Origin: Capillidium heterosporum
Taxonomy: Eukaryota; Entomophthoromycota; Entomophthoromycetes; Entomophthorales; Capillidiaceae
NCBI GenBank assembly: GCA_016630905.1
Contig: WBMQ01000007.1
Location: forward strand, 1,364,001-1,428,000
Length of the DNA: 64,000 nt
Direction: 5' to 3'
In this document: piece by piece, positions 37,101 to 49,319 of the stretch
How positions within the stretch are numbered: position 1 is the stretch's first letter
Layout: each line of letters begins with the position of its first letter
Position numbers and translations under genes: made by a program
The notes under the pieces: generated by a model
What the model was told of the DNA's origin: nothing
The model's database searches: none
Seen by the model: only the letters and a program-made list of their open reading frames with translations

Positions 37101-38041
37101 GTCGTCTCGATCAGGTTCTTCAATGGCTGGATCAACTTCTTAATTAGACGCGGTTCGAGGGGCGTCAGCGATGCGAATAACTTTACGATCTTGATCAACA
37201 TCCAGTTGTTGTTGGAAGTCGTCAGCAGCTTGTACAAAGTTGGGGCCAATGACAGGTAGTTCTTGGCATTCTTCCTTGAAAGTTCGCAGATTACGTTGAC
37301 TACAGATGTAACTACGGCTGTTCAAAAATAGAAAAGAAAGTTAATGGATAGAATGTAAATAAAAAATTACAAGGATCTGTATCATCTAACTTCTCTTTCA
37401 AGCTTTGGAAAGCAAATGCGAAGTCCTTCCGGAAACTTTAGAAATACTTTGTAGAGTGCCAGTACGGCCCGTTTCCTCACATAGCCTTTAGAATGATTCA
37501 ATAAGTTCAGTAGATCTTGACACAGGAATTGAGCCAAGTCAGGAGTCAAAAACTGAGCCAAGCCATTGATGGCAATGCCTACTTCAAGGTATTTGGGTGA
37601 AGTTAAATCCTATAACCATCATCAGTATTCAACAAGAAAATCCCAAAATTGATAATAAAAATATACCTTCTTTAACAGATTGGTAGCCAACATCAAAACC
37701 TCTGTTTCTTGCCTGAAAGACTGACTCGCTGCCAAATACCCAGTACGCTTGTAAACTAAGTTGGTGGAGGACATAATTTCGACTACATGGAAGGCGGCCC
37801 AACTAAACTCATAACCCATCATCTGCAACTAAATTTTAAAATAAAAGGCAGATGGTAAACCAAATGGATAAAATTTAAAAGTTACATAAGTCAGCTTAGA
37901 AATAGCGGCAGCTTTAAAGTCCATGTCATCGGTCTTCAACTCGATTCTAATTTCCTCTATACATTTCAAGATGTATTCATGCTCATGCTCCTTGTTGGCT
38001 CGAATGCCTCTTATCAGGTCGGTTAACGATTTCTCAAACAT
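34124..38041 (-). CDS. AP-3 adaptor complex subunit delta
   Basis: Five exons from the ATG at 38041 (MFEKSLTDLIRGIRANK, the canonical start of AP-3 delta). The N-terminal adaptin armadillo part includes GYLAASQSFRQ and NNWMLIKIVKLFASLTPLEPR. A lysine-rich hinge (about 35080-35280) precedes the ear. AP-3 sorts cargo from Golgi/endosomes to the vacuole. Two +1 changes are not explained by introns. One lies in the exon around 37405-37420, where both frames encode family sequence (LR...QSLKEKLDD); TTT-C-CAA at 37405-37411 is a consistent site, and CGC-A-TTT just upstream is possible. The other lies between about 34493 and 34530, where ATT-C-GAA at 34493-34499 fits and is identical to a site in insulysin copy 2. 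Confidence 0.85.
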
Positions 38042-39546
38042 ATGGCTCTAAATAAAACGAATAAGGTTGCTTGGGCTGGAGCTTGCTACTACTTTGATCC
38101 AAGTCGTCATTTCATTGAGGTTTAGGCTATCTGTAGAAAGTAGGAAATCAGATTAAAGAAACTTGAGGATTTATTGGATGGATTAAAACGCACCTTACAA
38201 TTAGTTTTGTGAGTAACAGTTTAGAATTTACCGTCCAACCGGGTAAACTATTATAGCCAATAATAAAGGATGATTTAGAAATGCCACTAGTGGTTAAGCT
38301 ACTTGGCCAACTTGCCATTTATAAATTTTAATGCATCACCTTTGTCCAATACTATTCCATCAAATTACTATAAGAAAACAATACAAAGTTGTAATAGTTT
38401 CTGACCAGAATGACATTATTTTAGGGTGAGTTTTTAGTTTCTATAATATATACTTTACTAGGTTGATCTACTCTAATCAAATAGCCTTGCCAACTTTCTA
38501 CAATTAAACTTGTAAAAAATGCGCATTTTACTTGAAAGTGTAATGTATACTTTTTCTATAAATCAGTGTTTCTTATCAGGGTTCAAAATAGAGCATTTTT
38601 AAAGTATAAATCAAAATAAACCTGTTAATTATTGAAATGAAATCGTTTCATTCGGACTTGGTCAGAAATACTACTATAAATTCTTCCCACTTGTTGATCA
38701 AAATATACAATATATTTGGATATACACTTGGAATTATAGTTTCTATTCGTATTTGACCTTTTGTCTAAAGGTTTAGTATTGTATATCTATGGTTTTTGAA
38801 TATAGCTTTTGAAGAGTTGGAGGCAAGCCATCGAAGTATATCAAAAGGTTTGTAAAGTTTAGATATCTTTGAAGTTGTAGTTGGTGGATGGAAATGTAAA
38901 CTTTAAAAAACAGATTACAAACATTCCCTAATACCACACATTTACATCTCTTTGCTCATTTTATAAAGTGTTAAAAAGGACTATATAGTCCTTAAAGCAT
39001 TCTTTGCTACAAGCTTAATTTACTGGATTTTCAACCTGGATGCCAATCCATACATTGTAGCGCATAATAGAGAAAATATTCTAACCAGGCCTTGAAGCAA
39101 TTCCTCCATTTTGATGAGCTACATTACTATATACCCTTACCAGCTTTATAAAGGCAGGTGGTTATCTATAGTATTAAAGGGTTTTTAACTTTAGTTGAAC
39201 CTTAGCGGTGGGAATTCTTTATACCCTGTCAAAAGCTTCAAAGTCACGTTCCTTCGAAATTTTACAATTGCCTAAGACCTAACCAATAACCATCATCCGA
39301 CTTTCAAGGGATTTGACAGGTCTTAACGACGTTAACCTACCACCTTCATGCAAACAAATGGTTGAGAGGTATAGCGTATAGAATTTAGGCTATGTTCTAC
39401 GACCATGTCACGTTGTAGCCAAAGGTAGAGGCAATACGTCACTCGACTAAATTGAACTGCAAAACTTCAAGCTCAAAAGGATCAGGTATATAAACTGGGA
39501 TTGAAAATTAGGTTCTTTTAATTTGAATACCTGAACGAAAAATAGT
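38042..39546. other. Divergent intergenic region, AP-3 delta / glutaryl-CoA dehydrogenase
   Basis: About 1.5 kb between two divergently transcribed genes. It contains no recognisable coding sequence or repeat. Bases nearest 39440-39540 are the presumed core promoter of the dehydrogenase. Confidence 0.5.
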
Positions 39547-41220
39547 ATGTCCGTATTGAAAACCTTGAGACAGTTGAAGCAAACCCCTAACAAGTTCGGT
39601 AAGTCAAATAATACTGCTATTTAATACACTTAAATTTTGATGCTTGAAACTAACTTTTTGGAACTTTAGGTCTGATAACTTTGCGACATGGCTCCAGTCA
39701 AAGTAAATGCATCTATCTAGCTTAGTATTAAAGTTTATTTTATTTTAGCCTTCGTAAAATACGACTGGAATGACGGATTGAATTTGGAGTCTCTGTTGAC
39801 TGAAGATGAAATTCAGATGAGGTACCTAATTTCAACACAACTATTCTAATTTAACTAGGGATGTAGCAAGAGACTACTGTCAAAGTAAGCTGCTACCCCG
39901 AGTCACCAAGGCTTTTAGAACAGAAAGTAAGTTTCCTATAGCATTCGGTTTTCTAACCTAGTAAAGCCTTCAACAACGAAATTATGTCCGAGATGGGAGA
40001 GCTTGGACTTTTAGGATGTACTATCGAAGGTTACAACTGCGCTGGAGCTTCCAGTGTAGCTTACGGTCTGGTAGCTCGTGAAGTAGAAAGGTTTGTATAT
40101 TTTATTGAACTGGTACTGAGCTTTTTGTAAACAGGGTGGACAGTGGCTACCGTTCCGCTATGTCGGTGCAGTCCTCTTTAGTTATGCACCCTATCTACGC
40201 TTACGGTACTCAAGCCCAGAAGGACAAGTACCTCCCCAAACTAGGTATTGCTTTCCAAGTTTCTTTTACTTACAAACTTTAGCAAGTGGTGAGATGATCG
40301 GATGCTTCGGTTTAACCGAACCCAATCACGGTTCCGACCCCGGTTCTATGGAAACTTACGCCATTGAAGAGTCGGACGGCTATACCTTGAACGGTTCCAA
40401 GACTTGGATCACCAACTCCCCCGTCGCTGATGTCTTCATCGTATGGGCCAAGGTTAAAGGTGGCAAGGACGATGGTGTCATCCGTGGTTTTATCTTGGAA
40501 AAGGTAAATTTAGTGGTTAGAATGAATTGTTTAGTTTTATTGTTAGGGTATGGAGGGTTTATCGGCCCCTAAGATCGAAGGCAAGTTCAGTCTGCGAGCT
40601 TCCATAACTGGTATGATTATGATGGACGGTGTCAAGATTTCTAAGGACGCCATGCTACCCAACGTCAAAGGCTTAAAGGTACTGTCGGTAGGTTAATTTC
40701 TCCTAACAAATCCTTAGGGCCCCTTTGGCTGTCTCAACAAAGCTAGGTACGGTATTGCTTGGGGTGCTCTAGGTGCGGCTGAAGCCTGTCTCAGCCAAGC
40801 TAGGAACTACGCCTTGGACCGTAAGCAGTTTGGAACCCCCTTGGCTCGGTTCCAACTTATTCAGAAGAAATTTGCCGACGCCCATACCGAGGTACCTCAA
40901 CTTGTATTATCTTTATTTATAAAATGTAGATTTCTCTTGGTCTATTGGCTTGCCTTCAAGTAGGAAGACTGCAGGATAATGATATCTCTTCTCCTGAGAT
41001 GGTCTCCCTCATCAAGCGTAATTCCTGCGGTAAGTCCCTACACATTGCCCGTGAGATGCGTGATGTCCTCGGTGGCAACGGTATCAGCGACGAGTACCAC
41101 ATTGTAAGACACGTTCTCAACTTGGAAGCCGTCAACACTTATGAGGGAACCCATGACATTCATGCTCTTATCCTTGGACGTGCTATCACTGGCTTACCTG
41201 CCTTTGCTGCTACCGATTAA
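39547..41220 (+). CDS. Glutaryl-CoA dehydrogenase (acyl-CoA dehydrogenase family)
   Basis: Ten exons separated by introns of about 34-69 nt, all in a continuous frame with no unexplained shift. It oxidises and decarboxylates glutaryl-CoA in lysine and tryptophan breakdown, in mitochondria in most eukaryotes. Family motifs: [19 protein letters not shown] (FAD/substrate binding), [37 protein letters not shown], and the catalytic glutamate in [20 protein letters not shown]. The short basic N-terminus ([18 protein letters not shown]) is consistent with mitochondrial import. GC content and codon use are higher than in the neighbouring intergenic DNA, suggesting good expression. Confidence 0.9.
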
Positions 41221-42700
41221 AAATAAAGCTTGGCATCTTTAGTATATAGTATGGGAAATGCTTTTAGAATTTTAAAAATAAAGTGGTGATTAAAGTATAT
41301 ATTTTATGATTATTCTTAAACTTCACACTTAATATATATATGATTACCAGCTTTTATATTAATGAGATTATATTTTGGATGGGCTAAAGATCCGAAATAT
41401 ATAGCTTTATATAAAACATGTACTACATCTCCAAAGAATAAATTCATGGCTACTCTTGATTATAGATCTGTATCAATAGGACATCTACCTAAACCCTTAA
41501 AGCTTAGGATTAAGATAGATAAAAATAAATTTTCTATCAGAAAAGATTATAGCTTATCATTTAGACCTAGATCGACTATTTTATATAGGTAAACTCATAG
41601 TTTGAGGAGTAGCCAATGGAAGCAATCTATTTTTATAACGAGTATACCTATTAGTTACTCTCATATTATACAACTCTTAAATTAGGAGATCATTTATATA
41701 TTACAGACTTTATCGTTTGCTTATACCATCACCTTATCATTTAGATTTAAATAGTTGATCGATATAAAGGTAGGGTTAATTTTTTCACTTCTAGCCTATT
41801 CTCCAAGTATTCCAAAGCTGAGATAACTGATGGTAGATATATCTATCCCTTGAATATAGCAAAAGTGCTGCCAATGAAACTCAACACAAGAAACTGCCAT
41901 CTACCTTTGTCAATACAGTTTGTCCAAAATTTCCAAAAGCTATACGTCACAAATGCAAAAATCCAAAAACACTTGATGAAAAATGCATTTTGTTGATAGG
42001 TATTCTCTACAAATGTAGCTTAAAAGGAGGTGAATAAATGCATGTGCATGTATAATAGGTGTACGATTCCACACTCTAAAGTTGTGATATCAGGGTTGCA
42101 TTTCAGATGTGAAATGGACATAAAAATGAAATTTGGACGTATTCATAACAGACATAAAATTACCATCAGCAAGAGTAGACAATCCACTGATCTTCAACAT
42201 AAAAGTCCTAGTTGAGACAATGCCATTTCTTATTTGGGTGCATCGGCTGTATATTGAAATCCGACCTGATCTACCATAAGCGGGGCAGGATTAAACTAGG
42301 TGATGGCTCGGTTAGGCTTCAAATCCAAGCAAAGCACCAAACCAGTTCCTCAATCGAATTAAGCCCACAATTAGCCTTAAATTGGGCTTTATTTATGTGA
42401 GACCTCACAAGCATTCCTTTGAATCTCAAATTTTGACAGGTGGGTAGCCAATAAAGTGCTCAGTCTTGTATTAGTAATTATGATCATAAAACGACACTGG
42501 GTGGTCGTGACTACCTGCAGTCATTCAAGCCCAATAAAACCTGGACATTCATTCGTCAAAAAGCCTTGACAGGTCAAATCTAGAAGTTAATTGATATCAA
42601 ATCTAAATTTTACTTTGATAAACCTGTCAAGGATTAAAGTAACTTAGCTTGACTGAATGACGTTTTAGAAAACAGGGTTAAAACGAGGATTGGGGAATAG
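41221..42700. other. Intergenic region, dehydrogenase to EGT1
   Basis: AT-rich 3' flank of the dehydrogenase, followed from about 42200 by GC-richer DNA that is probably the EGT1 upstream region. Short frames here (for example 41362-41592) have no conserved character. No RNA gene seen. Confidence 0.5.
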
Positions 42701-42701
42701 G

Positions 42702-42708
42702 TATAAAT
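42702..42708 (+). promoter_or_regulatory. Probable TATA box of EGT1
   Basis: TATAAAT lies about 100 bp upstream of the EGT1 ATG at 42809, in a GC-richer setting. No other good TATA element is closer. Confidence 0.5.
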
Positions 42709-42808
42709 ACCCAACTCCTTAGTTTCAAGTGCGCTTTTCAAATAAAGCGTGAGATCCGTACTTTGGCTACAGCAACAAACTCAAGAGGACATTAAAATAC
42801 TATTCAAC

Positions 42809-45112
42809 ATGGTTAACATCATTGACATCCGTACCGACGACAAGAGCCTCAACATCAAGCAGATGATCTTGGAAGGTCTAGCCAAGCCACCCCACCAAAG
42901 AACCCTGCCAACCTTAATTTTGTACGATGACTTGGGCCTGCAGCTGTTCGACGAAATCACCTACCTGGAAGAATACTACCTTACCAACGCTGAGATTGAT
43001 ATTCTAACTCGTAAGGTTGACTCCATCGTAAAGAACTACATCAAGGACGGGTCCATTTTGCTAGAGTTAGGATCAGGGGCACTTCGTAAGACCAAACTTA
43101 TTTTAGATGCTATCGAAAGGGCCGGTATCAAGGTTAAGTACTATGCTTTGGATCTCATGGAGAAGGAACTCATCAAATCGTTGGAGGCATTGCCAGTATA
43201 CGAGAACGTACAATGCTTCGGGTTACACGGGACTTATGATGACGGTATAGAGTACTTGAAAACAATCGATAAAAGTGTAGATAAAACGGTTATGTGGTTA
43301 GGCTCGTCCATCGGTAACTTTAGTCGTGAAGAGGCAGCCCAGTTTTTGCTTCAAGTTAAAGGCGCGTTAAACGTAGGAGATAAGCTGCTGGTAGGTGTTG
43401 ATTTGCGTAACAGCTTTGAAAAGGTTTCTAAAGCTTACAACGACAGCTTTGGCGTTTCCAATAAGTTTATAATGAACGGGTTAACTAACTTGAACGTTTT
43501 AATGGACCAGGAGCTCATTGCAACGGACAAGTTCAAATTTATCAGTAGGGTGAACGATGAAGGCGGGTATCACGAATCCCTCTACCAGTGCCTTGAAGAC
43601 CATTCTGTCAACTACAGCGATTTGGAGACCGGTAAGGTTTATGATATCCAGTTTTCCAAAGATGAATTGATACACGTCGAGTTCTCTTACAAGTTCAACA
43701 ACCATGAGATCGACACCCTAGTCCAGAATGTAAAACTCAACTGGGCCCAACAGCACCTCGATGTCACCAACAGCTACTCCCTAAACATATTTTTCAAGCC
43801 TCCCTTCTACTACCAGAAACCCACTACTACCCTTCCTACCGATGAAGAATGGGAGGAGCTGTGGAAAAGCTGGGACTACCTCTGCTACCACATGTTGTCC
43901 AAGGACATGCTGCTGACAAAGCCCATTGAATTGAGGCACCCCTTCATATTCTACCTCGGCCATATTCCGGCCTTTCTCGATATCCAGCTAAGTAAGCACC
44001 TGCCTCTACCCCTGACCGAACCCAAAGCCTTTGCTACCCACTTTGAACGTGGCATCGACCCCGATGTCGACGATCCTACCCAGTGTCACGATCACTCCGA
44101 ATTGCCCGACACTTGGCCCAGCCTAGATGAGATCCTGGCTTACCAGAAGCGCGTCCGTATCAAATTGGAAAAGATTATGAAGGATGAGCCTATGGACCGC
44201 CGCCTACTGCGAGTTTTAGTCTTCGTCTTTGAGCACCAGGCTATGCACCTGGAAACCTTACTCTACATGCTCATTCAATCTGATCACGTCAAAGATCTCA
44301 ACCACCTGACCGTAGCCCCGGATTTCCAAGATAAATCACCTCTAAGTAAAGCCAAGTGGATCCAAAGTACCATCACAGAGGTAAATTTAGGAATCGATGG
44401 TATGGAGGATGATGACTATCTCCCCCAATTTGATACCAACGATATTGTCGGCTGGGACAACGAATCGCCTACTCGTCCTGCTCAAGTTAAGCCTTTCCAG
44501 TTCCAAAGCCGCCCTGTCACTAACTACGAGTATCTTGAATTTTTGAAAGCCACCATCAACCGTAACTTTCCCGCTCAGTGGGTTGAAATAAAGGCCGAGA
44601 ACTTTGAGTTCGAGGTGCGCACCCTGTACGGTACCCTACCCATGTCGAAAGCTGGGAACTGGCCCGTTATGGCAAGTTACGATCAAGCGCTAGCTTACTG
44701 CGAGTACTACAACTTACGCTTACCTACTGAACCTGAATCCAAAGCTATGGAGCTGGTAGTCGCATCAACACCTAAGAGCTATGATTTTGATAGCAAGTTG
44801 AAGTTTGGTCGCACATTGAACTACAACACTGGGTTCCGTAACTGGACTCCAGTCGACGTAGATAATGACGAGATTTACTTGTATGGGGATGGGTGGGAGT
44901 GGACTTCGTCGCTGTTTTATTCTCATAATGGATTCCAACCTTCTAAGCTCTACCCTGGCTACAGCAAGGACTTCTTTGACGGCAAGCATTATGTGCTTAA
45001 AGGAGGATCTTACACTACCCATCCTAGGCTATTGCGATCTAGTTTTAGAAATTGGTACCACAAGTCCTATCCTTTTACTTTTGCTACCTTCCGCGCCGTC
45101 AATAACTTGTAG
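42809..45112 (+). CDS. egt1: Ergothioneine biosynthesis protein EGT1
   Basis: A single uninterrupted frame of 767 residues from the first good ATG (MVNIIDIRTDDKSLNIKQ). The N-terminal half is the EgtD-like SAM methyltransferase that makes hercynine from histidine (LELGSGALRKT, GLHGTYDDGIEYL, MWLGSSIGNFSREEA). The C-terminal half is the EgtB-like iron sulfoxide synthase: DinB-type segment with HPFIFYLGH and the iron ligands HX3HXE as HQAMHLE, then the formylglycine-generating-enzyme-like fold ending in YGDGWEWTSSLF and RLLRSSFRNWY. The fused EgtD-EgtB arrangement is the fungal form. It joins cysteine to hercynine, leading to the thiol antioxidant ergothioneine. Intronless, and no +1 shift despite its length. 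Confidence 0.95.
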   Translation: MVNIIDIRTDDKSLNIKQMILEGLAKPPHQRTLPTLILYDDLGLQLFDEITYLEEYYLTNAEIDILTRKVDSIVKNYIKDGSILLELGSGALRKTKLILDAIERAGIKVKYYALDLMEKELIKSLEALPVYENVQCFGLHGTYDDGIEYLKTIDKSVDKTVMWLGSSIGNFSREEAAQFLLQVKGALNVGDKLLVGVDLRNSFEKVSKAYNDSFGVSNKFIMNGLTNLNVLMDQELIATDKFKFISRVNDEGGYHESLYQCLEDHSVNYSDLETGKVYDIQFSKDELIHVEFSYKFNNHEIDTLVQNVKLNWAQQHLDVTNSYSLNIFFKPPFYYQKPTTTLPTDEEWEELWKSWDYLCYHMLSKDMLLTKPIELRHPFIFYLGHIPAFLDIQLSKHLPLPLTEPKAFATHFERGIDPDVDDPTQCHDHSELPDTWPSLDEILAYQKRVRIKLEKIMKDEPMDRRLLRVLVFVFEHQAMHLETLLYMLIQSDHVKDLNHLTVAPDFQDKSPLSKAKWIQSTITEVNLGIDGMEDDDYLPQFDTNDIVGWDNESPTRPAQVKPFQFQSRPVTNYEYLEFLKATINRNFPAQWVEIKAENFEFEVRTLYGTLPMSKAGNWPVMASYDQALAYCEYYNLRLPTEPESKAMELVVASTPKSYDFDSKLKFGRTLNYNTGFRNWTPVDVDNDEIYLYGDGWEWTSSLFYSHNGFQPSKLYPGYSKDFFDGKHYVLKGGSYTTHPRLLRSSFRNWYHKSYPFTFATFRAVNNL

Positions 45113-45720
45113 AGGTTGAGATTTTGAGACTTTTGATAAGGTGGACTGGTGGTTTTTTATAGACTGCCAATTTATATGTTAGATATCAATAAAGCTATAC
45201 TGTTATTTAGCTTTATTATTTTTAAATGTTTTGAAGGGTATATGGGTATATTTTGAGGATTAGCTTAATATAATATTGTAAAAAGATGCAAGTATGGATA
45301 TTGATGAAGGGATCGATTTCCCTATTCCTTAAGGTTAAAATACCAAACAATAAAATATAAACATTTTCAAAATTCAGACGATATCCAAAGTAAAGATGAA
45401 ATGCTGCGCCCTATCAATCTATTTCTCCAATAGGTTGTTTGTGAACGTTGGCTCTACCAAATTCAAGCATCCAAACACTGCCAACCTACGTACTTTGCTA
45501 GATTTGGACCAATTCTTTTATATCGTACATAAATCTCAATTCAACTTGACTTTGCAACTACGCATGATAGGTTCTCTGATTGAATTAGAGCATATGTTTG
45601 GAGAAATAGCTTGTCCAATCAGACCGCGCAGCAAATTCAATTCGACTATAAATTGGTAGGATGATCCAAATCCAACTCCAACTTCAAAAATCTATTTAAA
45701 TCAACTACAACTATATTAAT

Positions 45721-45984
45721 ATGGGTCATTATTGCTTTATCTGCAATCATAAAATTAGCGGTGGGCTCGTTCCAACTACTTGTGAGTGCTACGAGTCAGT
45801 ATGTGAGAGATGTTGGAGCAAGCTTTTTAACCCGGTCCACCAACCTTTCAATAAAACGGTGTATATCAAAGAGGGAGATACCTACATCGAAGTTGAGGAA
45901 CAATTGTTCAAGTTGCACGAAGTCAACCCAGAATGCAAAGAGTGCGGACAACCCTTTGAGAAGAATGCTTATATATACTATTGA
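45721..45984 (+). CDS. Small cysteine-rich zinc-binding-like protein (paralogue A)
   Basis: An 87-residue intronless protein. Cysteines at residues 5, 8, 21, 23, 28 and 31 (CFIC...CECYESVCERC) and 72/75 (CKEC) give a C-x2-C, C-x-C, C-x2-C, C-x2-C plan, enough for two zinc sites in a compact RING-like or zinc-ribbon-like fold. No family I can name. A paralogue of the same length and cysteine pattern lies at 52981-53244 on the other strand, and the two share VPTTC, CW..LF.P and LFK..E..P.CK.C. Conserved spacing despite divergence points to selection on the protein. It lies at the edge of a very AT-rich block. Confidence 0.75.
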   Translation: MGHYCFICNHKISGGLVPTTCECYESVCERCWSKLFNPVHQPFNKTVYIKEGDTYIEVEEQLFKLHEVNPECKECGQPFEKNAYIYY

Positions 45985-46019
45985 TGTAATAAATATTTGT
46001 ATCCGCTTTTACTTTTTCA

Positions 46020-49000
46020 CTCTATTAAATAGGTTTTAGATAAGTTTTTAATTGAAGTTTACTTTCATAAACAGATAGTAGATGATCTAGGATCGAAACA
46101 CAGAATATTGTAGATAGATCAAAGCTACTGTTGAGAGCCAAGCTCAATTTATATGGTTATATAGGAGATGTTTACTACTAGATGTAAGGTTAAAACTAGG
46201 TACCTTATCCTAGATAAAGCCCTAAAGGCCATTTAATAGCTAGTAAGATATATATGTATTTTATAATTTCAATTTATTCTTCTAATCAGATGATATGTCA
46301 TTTTAACTATTATAAAAATATTTATTTATTTTGCAAGCTTTTTATAGTTACCAGAAGTATATAGTAATAGTTAATTAAATATTTAGAAATATTGCAACTA
46401 TTTTAAACTTATTGTACCCTTATAAAATTAAAGTATTCTTAAGTACTATCCAAAACAAAATTCATTTTTCATTAAAGATTAGGTTACTTTTTAAATATAC
46501 TATATCTTAGCATCTAGATACTTTTCTTTATATTTTTTTAAAAACTCCTTTAAAAATATATAGTTAAATCAGTTGACTTTCCCTTAATCTATAGTTAAGA
46601 AAAAGCTTTTCTTTTAAAATATAGAAAATTTAGCTTGCTTAAATTAAACTTTAATAAAAAAATAGGTGTTAATAAACTATAAAATCTATTTATAAGTATT
46701 TAGGATATTTTGAAAAAAGTTGAAATTGTTATAAAAGTAAAAATTGAATTATTTAGTTAATAAGTCAAAACTATAACTTTTATTATAAACATCACTTTTA
46801 TAAATCTATTAAGTAAAGTAGTTATGCTATAACAAACTGGTTAGAACTAAAAAGTATATTATTGGTATAGCTATAAAGTAGAGTGTTGTAAATAATACTA
46901 TAGTAATTAATATTATAAGAAAGCTTATAAAAAATTAAGTTAAACTAAATTACTAAAAGAATTTAATAAATTATATATTAGATTAAAGTTAGCTTTAGGT
47001 AATTTTTAAAAGATGCTTAAAGGATTTATATGTAAATTTTAAAATCTAAACTGATATAACTATAACTTTTAGGTATTTTTATTCAAAAGCATTTTCAGCA
47101 GCTTTTAAATAAAAATTAATAAAGCTTAAAGTAGTAGATAATAAATAACTTTAATATTTTAAGCTATATTAAACAGGTTATTTTAAAAACTTAATATATA
47201 TATAAAATTAATTTAAATTAAACTAGTTATAATTTTAAGTATATTTTAATAATATAAATATTAATAGATATAAAAAATAATTTAAAAAGTGGCTTTTTTA
47301 GATTAGTCAAAGTACTAACAGTATACTTAAAAGCAAAGATATATATAAAATTAAAAAGTTTGCTAAATAACTATATTTTTTCTAAATATTAAAGGAAATT
47401 AATAAAACATATTAAACAAAAAATGTTATATAATTAATAAGGATTTTAAATTTATATATATTATTAAAGCTAGCTTTAATTAAAGCTTTTTAGTTAATCA
47501 ATACAGCTTATTTATTTTTACTATTTAAATAATAGCCAAAAACTAAAATATTTTTCTAGTACTTTTATATCAAAGTAATAAAATGTTAGAAAAATAAACT
47601 AAAACTAAAATTACTAATATAAAACTATATATTCTACTTTAATTTAGCTATATTATGTTTTTTAAAATCCAAAATATCTAAAGCTTAAATTATAATTTAT
47701 ATAAGTGCTATATATTACAAATAGGTTTATATTATAAAATAAAACCATATAGGAAATTAAATTTTAAGAAAAATTAACTATATATTTTATTATCCTCAAA
47801 TAGAAAATTTTATAAATATTGGTATTTATTAATATATTAGTACCTTTTTAATAAATTGATTTTTTATATTATATCAAAGTACTTTAGAAATATCAACTAA
47901 ACTCAAACTTAGTTAGTATAAGGTTTTTTTAACTAGAATTAGTAGCTTAATAGTTTCTTATTAGATTTAAAGGTATTATTCTTTTACTATTACAAATTTA
48001 TAAGCTTATTAATAGTACTAGCTGAAAGTTGAATTTTTTATAGTTTTAAGTTAGCTTAGTAATTAGAATTAGCTTTATAATAAATACTATATTGTTATGA
48101 TTATCTAGTAGTTATTTTTAATAAGATTTTCAAAAAGCCTACCTTTTAAGACTTTTAATTGTAAATGTTTCAAAATTTTAATCTAAAAAATTAGTGTTTA
48201 AGTATAAAGCAAATGCATTTTTTTAGTTTGTAAGGAATTTAATAGATTGTTGCTATATATCCAAAAAGATAATAGCCTTTCTAATATATTTTTACTAAAT
48301 TAAAAGGCATTATATACAAAAAGTAGGTTATTAGCTAGCTATATTTTATAACTAAGCTATTTATCTAAAAATGAGTTTAAGTATACAAAGTAAATATTTA
48401 AGTTATCTATTTAAAAAATCTTTATTAACTTTTCTAAATCTTTTAAACTGTATCTTTGACTTAAATTTATAAAGGTAGTTAAAATACATTTTTAAATTAA
48501 ATTGCTAAATTTTTATAGTTTAATAGAAAAGTCCTTTTATTTATACTAAAATAAATTATTAATAAGTCTACTAAATAATAATATATACTTTAAATGGAAA
48601 CTATATCCAGTATTTAATAAATAGTTGTCTTTTAGATTAGTATTTAATAAAGTTTATTCAAAAGAATAAAGTCACATTTTCTAGCTAAATGTGCAGTTAT
48701 CTATAAAATACACAATTATTAAATGCCTTATTATGTAACTATACTAACTGTTTATTTTATAGATGACTGTACATTTAGCTAGAAAATGTAGCTTTATTCT
48801 AGTTGACTTTAAATTAGACTGAAGGATAATATAGCCTTTTTAAATTTGCTCAAACTATATATTATTAATAATAGGCAAGAATGTTAAGCTAAAGGCTTAA
48901 ATAAAAGCATGCTTATTTCTATTTACTAACTGATATTATCTTTATAGGTTCTAAGTATATATTGAAGCTTTCTTATTATTAAATAAACATATTGTATTTA

Positions 49001-49190
49001 CTATATATTTATAATTTAGCTACACTTCTTTTTTTTAAATCTTATAGAGGAAAAACTTATCAAAAAATTGGAAGCTTTATTATAATAAGAATGCCTAAGG
49101 TTTCTACTTATAAAATTGATGAGCCCACCTTCCCTATAAATTAAACTAAATACTAGTCTGGTTAAAAAACTTTGATATATATGCGTTCAA
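46020..49190. repeat. Extremely AT-rich degenerate block
   Basis: About 3.2 kb made almost wholly of A and T with TA-rich words and very few CG dinucleotides. It has no open frame of note. The pattern is that of old repeats mutated by C-to-T change (RIP-like), but no element family can be read from it. It lies between paralogue A and the COG4 gene. Confidence 0.6.
48663..48800. repeat. Small hairpin element with about 50-bp inverted arms
   Basis: Arms 48663-48712 and 48749-48800 are inverted copies (core ACATTTTCTAGCTAAATGT on this strand) with a 36-bp loop. Substitution differences between the arms are all transitions; one arm also has two extra bases. It may be a MITE-like element or a remnant of a larger transposon inside the AT-rich block. 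Confidence 0.7.
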
Positions 49191-49319
49191 TTAATTATAT
49201 TCAACAAAAACCCATTAGCTTTATTAGAAACTTAACTAAAGACTCTATTTACGATATCTCTATCCAAATCAATCCTAAAAATCTTAATGAGTATCTAATT
49301 CAATACCAAATGTAAAGTA

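Noticed and set aside
41362-41592. 76-codon frame after the dehydrogenase
   Set aside because: Low-complexity AT-rich composition and no conserved feature; likely chance.
45396-45659. 87-codon frame upstream of paralogue A
   Set aside because: No conserved character, overlaps the likely promoter of the 45721 gene, and has no counterpart near paralogue B.
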